DNA of 64,000 bases from Saccopteryx bilineata. Taxonomy: Eukaryota; Chordata; Mammalia; Chiroptera; Emballonuridae. The first letter of the stretch is position 1. Each line of letters begins with the position of its first letter. Positions 58,901 through 64,000 of the stretch are shown one piece after another. The notes under the pieces were generated by a model that was not told where the DNA came from, made no database searches, and saw nothing but the letters and a program-made list of their open reading frames with translations. The stretch spans positions 101,456,267 to 101,520,266 of the forward strand of contig NC_089496.1 of the NCBI RefSeq assembly GCF_036850765.1. The letters run 5' to 3'. A program made the position numbers and the translations under genes.

Positions 58901-58959
58901 ACTATTTCATCCATTCACATTTTTTAATTTAATTAATTTTTTGTTCTTTTAAAATTTTT

Positions 58960-59050
58960 TGATTGATTAATTTTAGCACAGAGAGAGGAAAGGAAAGAGA
59001 GAAAAAGACAGGAACATCAATCTGTTTCTGTATGTGCCCTGACCGGTTCA
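58960..59050 (-). mobile_element. Fragment of a short SINE
   Basis: The stretch GAGAGAGGAAAGGAAAGAG through TGTGCCCTGACCGGTTCATA resembles the tail and part of the head of the short SINE in reverse; the middle is missing. Confidence 0.5.
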
Positions 59051-60239
59051 TACATTTACATTTAATATTATTATTTATATAGTGGAATTTATGTCTTTTA
59101 TTCCCCCCCCATATTTCTCATGACATTTCCTCTTCTCCTTATTTATTATTTTTTGTAGTAAGTAATTTTTTCTGATGTAACATTTAGTGTATTTAATGAT
59201 TTTTTTACTATAAAGATTATTAATCGCCTAAGTGTTACTGCAGAGTTTACCATATACTTCTTAACTTGTTAAAATATGCCTCAGATTTATACTAACTTAA
59301 TTATAGAGAGATAAAATAATATTACTCACGTAGGTCTTTTCTCTTTGTTCCCCATTGTGATATTGTTACATATATTACATATTGCAAACTCAACAACACA
59401 TTTTTATAGTTATTTATGTAATTTTATGTCTTTTAAAGATTTTGAAAGAAGGAGGGCAAATATATTTTTATAGCTTTTGTTATGTTAATCTTTGTATTTG
59501 CTATTTCTGGCTTTCTTTATTTGTTCCTGTGGATATGAATTACTATCTAGTAATATCATGTCATGTCTTTATCCCAATATGGATTTTTCTCATATTTTTT
59601 TTCTGTTATTGGGAAATATAATACATTTCTATATGTTACTAGCCTAAGAATACCTCATCCTATCATAGACAACAACTGAGAGCTTTCTGTGGGTGCTTTA
59701 TAAGAAATCTCCATTTAGAAAAAGTAGGTAAATAATCTAAGAGATGAAGACCAATCTAGAAATAAAAGTGATTACTATAAAATTACAGTGTAACAAGGAG
59801 GCTTTTTAAGGAAAGACAAAAAAAAAAAAGCATAGGAGGAAAGAAGCAGCAGGATACATTTAAAAACAAAATTGTGGTTGTTCTAAACAATGTTTTCTCT
59901 TTATTTCACTTAATTTGTCATAAATATTTTTCTTTGTTACTAAATTTTTTTCTTTTTTATGATGTAATACATGACAATAAAATTTGAAAACTAAATTATC
60001 ACTTTTCTCAATTTTATTAAAGGGATGATGAAGATTATTTAACATTTTTCAGTGATAACTCCATGTCATTTTTGTACTATGTTACAATAGAGTTGTGCCT
60101 CTGAATATTTTTGTAAGATACAGGTATTTGGTTTTTACTCCTTATGTGGGTGTATTTCCTCACCCTTTGATGTTAACTGATGTTGGTGACCTTAGGCAAA
60201 TCTTTTAGGATATCCCTGTCGTTTCCACAGAGAAGAACA

Positions 60240-60445
60240 GTGGTATTCGGTGTCTGGTCTTACTGATTCATACATCCTGATTACACATTTGTTTCGGCCA
60301 TTGATTAGCTATGTGACTTTGGGTAGTTCCTTAACCACTCAGACTCCCTCGTCTTAGAAATGGTCCAAAAAATAGTACCTTCCACATAGAATTGTTGTGA
60401 GGATTAAAGGATATAATTCATGTATACTACCTAGTATGCCGTCTG
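60240..60445 (+). mobile_element. MIR SINE relic, sense
   Basis: It contains the MIR core: TTAGCTATGTGACTTTGGGT, CTTAACCACTCAGACTCCC, then ATTGTTGTGAGGATTAAAGG. Confidence 0.75.
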
Positions 60446-61379
60446 ATAATGGAGTGACATTTACAATATTTTAAAACTGACACAATATGTAAATTGACCA
60501 ATCAGAATACATGCCTGCCACAAACAGTTGGTATCATCTGAACATTGGCTTTTCAGTTAAATGCTATCTCATTTGTAATAATGATGGAAATGATTATGAA
60601 GGTGACACTGAGCATGATGTTTAGACAGTTACCAAACTAATGCAATATTATGCCCCAAATAGGCTCTAAAGGTATGAGCTTTTCTATACGAACTTTTATC
60701 TCTCATCTGAAATTGTTGTATTCTATTGTAATGTTAATATGAAAACATAATAAATCTCATACTGTGAAGACACAAAAAAACTCATGCTCTAAATCTGATT
60801 CTGTTAGTTCACATCCACATAGAATTTCAATTAAGCCTCGAAGCTTTTCTTGCCCAAAGAAGATAAACATGCAAATTAATTTAAAAGCACCATTTTTGTT
60901 AATTTTGCACTTACATTTTCTTGGAGTAAGGACGTATTGCCACACAGTTTTCTATAGTTATCAATCCTTTGTTATTATGTGTAAATAAAATTAGGGTGAA
61001 TGTTAACATTTTTTAAAATCATAGCTGTATTATTCAGTCTTGTATTTATGTACCTTAATAGACATAACATTCACATGAATCTTTTAGGAATATGTTAAAA
61101 AGCATTCCCTGCTTAGCCATAACTTTTATGTTTCAGTTTATCCCTAACCTGTACATTTTCTAAAGCATAAGGCAAAAATTCGAAATAGAATTTATTGAAT
61201 AGATTGTTGTGCATTGATATTTTGAGGCTCATATGTTACACCTTAAGACAACTTGGGAAGTGTTCTTTGGACTTTTGCTACCATTCATCTTTTTAAAATA
61301 AATTCTTTGCCTTGACAGTTATTGTACTTGCTGTTGTTATACAGAGATTTGTAATATATGTTTTCACTATTTTCTTTAG

Positions 61380-61517
61380 CTTGCCAGTGTAATGGACACA
61401 GCACCTGCATCAATAATAATGTGTGCGAACAGTGTAAAAACCTTACCACGGGAAAGCAGTGTCAGGACTGCATGCCGGGTTATTACGGAGATCCTACCAA
61501 TGGAGGACAATGTACAG
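61380..61517 (+). CDS. ATRNL1: ATRNL1 coding exon j: first laminin-type EGF module
   Basis: This 138-bp exon has a TTTCTTTAG acceptor and a GTAATT donor. It reads ACQCNGHSTCINNNVCEQCK, then NLTTGKQCQDCMPGYYGDPT and NGGQCT. The CxCNGHS start and the GYYGDPTNGGQC end are diagnostic of laminin-type EGF modules, here the first of the pair before the juxtamembrane region. NLT is a glycosylation sequon. Both ends are phase 1. The next exon lies beyond the window. The donor is followed within 25 bp by a purine-pyrimidine alternating tract. Confidence 0.95.
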
Positions 61518-61541
61518 GTAATTGTGTTTTATTTTACCTCA

Positions 61542-61580
61542 GTGTGTGCATGTGTGTGCGTGCGCACACACACATGTGTG
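61542..61580. repeat. Alternating purine-pyrimidine (GT/CA) tract
   Basis: 39 bases of strict purine-pyrimidine alternation (GTGTGTGCATGTG, then GTGCGTGCGCACACACAC, then ATGTGTG) centred on a TGCGCA palindrome. It begins 25 bp after the donor of exon j. Confidence 0.9.
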
Positions 61581-61944
61581 TTTTACTACAGAAAAGGAAA
61601 TTGCAAAAGATATGCCGGTTGTGGAAAATATATTTTTTGAAAAAAAAAATTTTTCCATTGTGTGTTTTTGGAAGGTAATATTAGGGACTATGTAAACTAT
61701 TCAAATTCTGTGATATACTTTAACATTTTTTACTTGTGTTATTTCAAAATGAATTCTTGTTTATTATGTGAAATTTGTCAGCTACAGATAAAATATTACC
61801 TATGATCTCACTATTCAAATGTAATCACTGCTGATTGTTTTTTAATAGTGTCTTATCACTTTGACTTTAGAAATAGAATAATTAAGGGTTTGTGTACGCC
61901 TTACATCAGGTAAGGTTTGTTTATTTTATTATGACAGGGTGATA

Positions 61945-62140
61945 GTCTGGCATAATGTTTAAGAGAATAGGTTGAGAATCGATCCCCACTCTCCTACTGT
62001 TTGATTATATGACCTTGGCTCATTTACTTGCCCTCAGTGCCTCCTTGTCCTCAGATGTGAAGGGAGATGGGACTTCCTCATTGGATTGTTGTCAAGATCA
62101 AATGAGATCATATGTAATTTGGGCACATGTATTGGGAATG
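61945..62140 (+). mobile_element. MIR SINE relic, sense
   Basis: It contains ATATGACCTTGGCTCATTTA, GCCTCCTTGTCCTCAGATGT and ATTGTTGTCAAGATCAAATG, matching the MIR core and 3' part. Confidence 0.75.
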
Positions 62141-62484
62141 AAAGCACATTGAAAAAATACATATTTAAGTGCTACCTATTATCTTTACATTTTCATCCAC
62201 TAGACCCTACTTTTTCTCTGTTTTTCTCTCTGTTCTGCTACTTCAGGTTTTTTTCTTGCGTTAACAAGTTTCCTCTTACACTGAAATTTTATATAATCCT
62301 TTTTATCTCTAGATTGGTCTTCATCTCTTAGATTATTTATCTACTTTTTCTAAATGGAGATTTCCTATATAGAGCACCCACAGAAAGCTCTCAGTTGTTG
62401 GCTGTGACAGGATGAGGAATCTTTAGAGAGAGTTTGGCCTGAGCTAGGTCTAGATAAAAATTTAACACTAGCTTTATCTTAGAA

Positions 62485-62641
62485 CTATCTAGAGATCTTT
62501 TAACAGATATGGATGTCTGGGCCATTCTCTAAAATAATGAAGTCATATCTTGGTTGGGGTTGTAGTGTGATTGTTGGGCATTGGTTCTTTTCAGAGGCTT
62601 CCCAAATGCCCCTACTATGCACTCAGGGTTGAGAAACACAG
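62485..62641 (-). mobile_element. MER5-like hAT scrap
   Basis: The sequence ends with a CTCAGGGTTGAGAA stretch like the terminus of ancient MER5-type elements, in reverse orientation. It is highly decayed and the boundaries are approximate. Confidence 0.45.
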
Positions 62642-62794
62642 GGAATAATGGCTCTGCCTTCCAGTCACCAAAATTGCTCAGACAATATGCAGGCTTGGTG
62701 CTAACTGAACACAGTGGAATTGAAGTTTTGTGATACAGAATGAATGCTTTAACCTGTTCGTAGCTCTAATAGAGATGAATTGGCTGACATTTGG

Positions 62795-62960
62795 TATTTT
62801 TTTTTTGTATTTTAGGCATTGTACTCATAGCTTTATATTCATGATCTCATCTGAGTTACACAGTAACTAGATGGTTGGTATCATATAACTTTTGTTCACA
62901 TTTTATATGCAGATCCATATACACAAAGAAGTAAAATACCGAAGATCATAACTGCTAGTA
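62795..62960 (-). mobile_element. MIR-like relic, antisense
   Basis: GGCATTGTACTCATAGCTTT, ATGATCTCATCTGAGTTACA and the stretch after it follow the reversed MIR body loosely. Confidence 0.45.
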
Positions 62961-63313
62961 AGAGAAAGAAAATGTCTCATTCTTAGGCTTTGCTTTTAAC
63001 TCTTCATGCTGAAGTTATGTTAGTACGGACAGGGGAGGCTCAGTCAACCTTAGCCAAAAACCACAGCTTAAGTGCTGCGTCCAGTGTATATGGAAGGTCT
63101 GTAGTTATAGGCACAGTGGAACCTACAAAATTTAGACTTTCCCTCTTGGAGTCATAGTATTTTGTTCCTTTATGTTTATTAAGTGAAAAGATCATCAATA
63201 TACTGCAACACCTCAGCACTCAATGCACTACACTACTTTGTGGTCGTGGGAGAGTTCGAGTACCTTACTTACCTATGCCGCCATGTTGACTGGAAATGCT
63301 TTTCTTGGTTCTT

Positions 63314-63720
63314 CACTTTTTTCACTTTTTTTTTTTTTTAATTTTTCTGAAGCTGGAAACAGGGAGAGACAGTCAGACAGACTCCCGCATGTGCCCGACC
63401 GGGATCCACCCGGCACGCCCACCAGGGGCGATGCTCTGCCCACCAGGGGCGATGCTCTGCCCATCCTGGGCGTCGCCATATTGCGACCAGAGCCACTCTA
63501 GCGCCTGAGGCAGAGGCCACAGAGCCATCCCCAGCGCCCAGGCCATCTTTGCTCCAATGGAGCCTTGGCTGCGGGAGGGGAAGAGAGAGACAGAGAGGAA
63601 AGCGCGGCGGAGGGGTGGAGAAGCAAATGGGCGCTTCTCCTGTGTGCCCTGGCCGGGAATCGAACCCGGGTCCTCCACACGCTAATCTGACGCTCTACTG
63701 CTGAGCCAACCGGCCAGGGC
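63314..63720 (-). mobile_element. Long tRNA-derived SINE, antisense
   Basis: Full-length copy. The duplication CTTGGTTCTT is at 63304-63313 and 63721-63730. It shares a distinctive AAAGCGCGGCGGAGG body and the CATCCTGGGCGTCGCCATAT variant with the copy at 22828, marking a common subfamily. Confidence 0.9.
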
Positions 63721-63766
63721 CTTGGTTCTTGAACAGTAGATTTATCTTAATTTTTTTATATGTATA

Positions 63767-63890
63767 CAGGAGTAGGCAAAAGGAGGGTCATAGTTGTGAG
63801 TATGCAAAAAATAGTTTATTCATTACTAATTTATTAATTAGTATATTATTTCCCATAGGAAGAGCTGTACACCTACTTTGCCCGCACCTG
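63767..63890. mobile_element. Mariner-like MITE, copy 2
   Basis: It has inverted ends of about 30 bp (left CAGGAGTAGGCAAAAGGAGG, right ACCTACTTTGCCCGCACCTG) around an AT-rich centre. TA precedes the left end. It matches the element at 25083 along its length. No coding capacity. Confidence 0.7.
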
Positions 63891-64000
63891 TGTAAATACT
63901 TAACATGGTATTTTTATATATATATTTACTTTTACTAGTGATAAAGAAACTCTTGTTATTTTTTGAAAATCATCTTGGGAAAAAAGAGTTCTTTCAACAT

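Larger units (their letters stand above)
50727..61379 (+). other. ATRNL1 intron between exons i and j
   Basis: This 10.7-kb intron holds two antisense SINEs, an ancient repeat of unassigned family (51908-52470), two antisense LINE-1 stretches (52490-54060 and 57180-58900), a mariner element with a hAT inside it (55849-56642), a SINE scrap (58960-59050) and a MIR (60240-60445). Nothing is recognised in 54070-55840 (AT-rich, perhaps more decayed LINE-1) or in 59650-60230 and 60450-61350. Confidence 0.85.
1..64000 (+). other. ATRNL1: ATRNL1 gene, internal portion (ten exons and eleven complete or partial introns)
   Basis: The window lies wholly inside one + strand gene. The ten exons listed separately join in frame to about 547 codons, roughly the middle 40% of a protein that is about 1,380 residues long in mammals. 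Attractin-like 1 is a large single-pass type I membrane glycoprotein related to attractin (mahogany); the family is linked to melanocortin signalling and to neuron and myelin upkeep. Only extracellular modules are encoded here: kelch, PSI, C-type lectin, PSI and laminin-EGF. The N-terminal EGF/CUB part, the first kelch blades, the later EGF modules, the membrane segment and the cytoplasmic tail lie outside. The paralogue ATRN was considered; the residues in the kelch, lectin and PSI exons follow ATRNL1 much more closely. No frameshift or premature stop occurs in the exons, so the gene looks functional. Confidence 0.95.
61518..64000 (+). other. ATRNL1 intron (5' part) downstream of exon j
   Basis: This stretch contains a GT/CA alternating tract, two MIR relics, a MER5-like hAT scrap, an antisense long SINE and a mariner-like MITE. 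Nothing is recognised in 61590-61940 or 62960-63300. No further exon is seen before the window ends. Confidence 0.85.

Noticed and set aside
7400..61517. Assignment to ATRN instead of ATRNL1
   Set aside because: ATRN has different residues in the kelch, lectin and PSI regions (for example a Trp-Cys-Trp-Glu-Asp rather than WGWED in the lectin); all ten exons fit ATRNL1 better.

Overview
This is a 64 kb piece of a mammalian chromosome, almost certainly from a bat. It carries the middle part of one gene on the + strand, which I recognise as ATRNL1 (attractin-like 1). Ten consecutive coding exons lie between 7400 and 61517 (1,643 coding bases, about 547 codons). Every exon has AG/GT borders, the reading phase is continuous through all nine internal junctions, and the translation follows the attractin family in order: the last kelch blades, plexin-semaphorin-integrin (PSI) cysteine modules, a C-type lectin domain, two more PSI modules and the first laminin-type EGF module. 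The wording matches ATRNL1 rather than its paralogue ATRN (for example YWGWEDMSPFTNTTLQW and NPCTSMADGLVCEKP). Both gene ends lie outside the window, so no promoter, start codon, transmembrane segment, stop codon or poly-A site is present.

The other ~97% is intron, densely filled with mobile elements. (1) A long (~330-390 bp) tRNA-derived SINE with a GCCCTGGCCGG head, which resembles the Rhin-1 family of horseshoe bats: nine young-looking copies and three older ones. (2) A second tRNA-derived SINE that contains GCGGTGGCGCAGTGGATAGA-like box A sequence: seven copies. (3) A shorter relative: two copies and a fragment. (4) Non-autonomous hAT DNA transposons of at least five kinds, most with recognisable 8-bp target duplications. 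(5) A mariner-type element with ~109-bp terminal inverted repeats and a transposase remnant, and two copies of a ~100-125 bp mariner-like MITE. (6) LINE-1 fragments, mostly antisense to the gene. (7) Ancient MIR and MER-type repeats. (8) A 5S rRNA-derived retropseudogene without a poly-A tail. The SINE set points to a rhinolophoid bat (horseshoe or roundleaf); this is inference from repeat families, not proof.

Layout: 1-7399 upstream intron; exons at 7400, 19630, 22084, 23705, 28706, 32925, 38388, 40883, 50508 and 61380; 61518-64000 downstream intron. No second functional gene, functional RNA gene, CRISPR array or prokaryote-type operon is seen. I found no new biological system. The most useful observations are a tandem 3-nt splice donor created in the fourth exon, nested transposon insertions that give a relative chronology, a tailless 5S retropseudogene, a mariner deletion derivative that keeps only the DNA-binding end of its transposase, and an AT-rich perfect palindrome framed by direct repeats.
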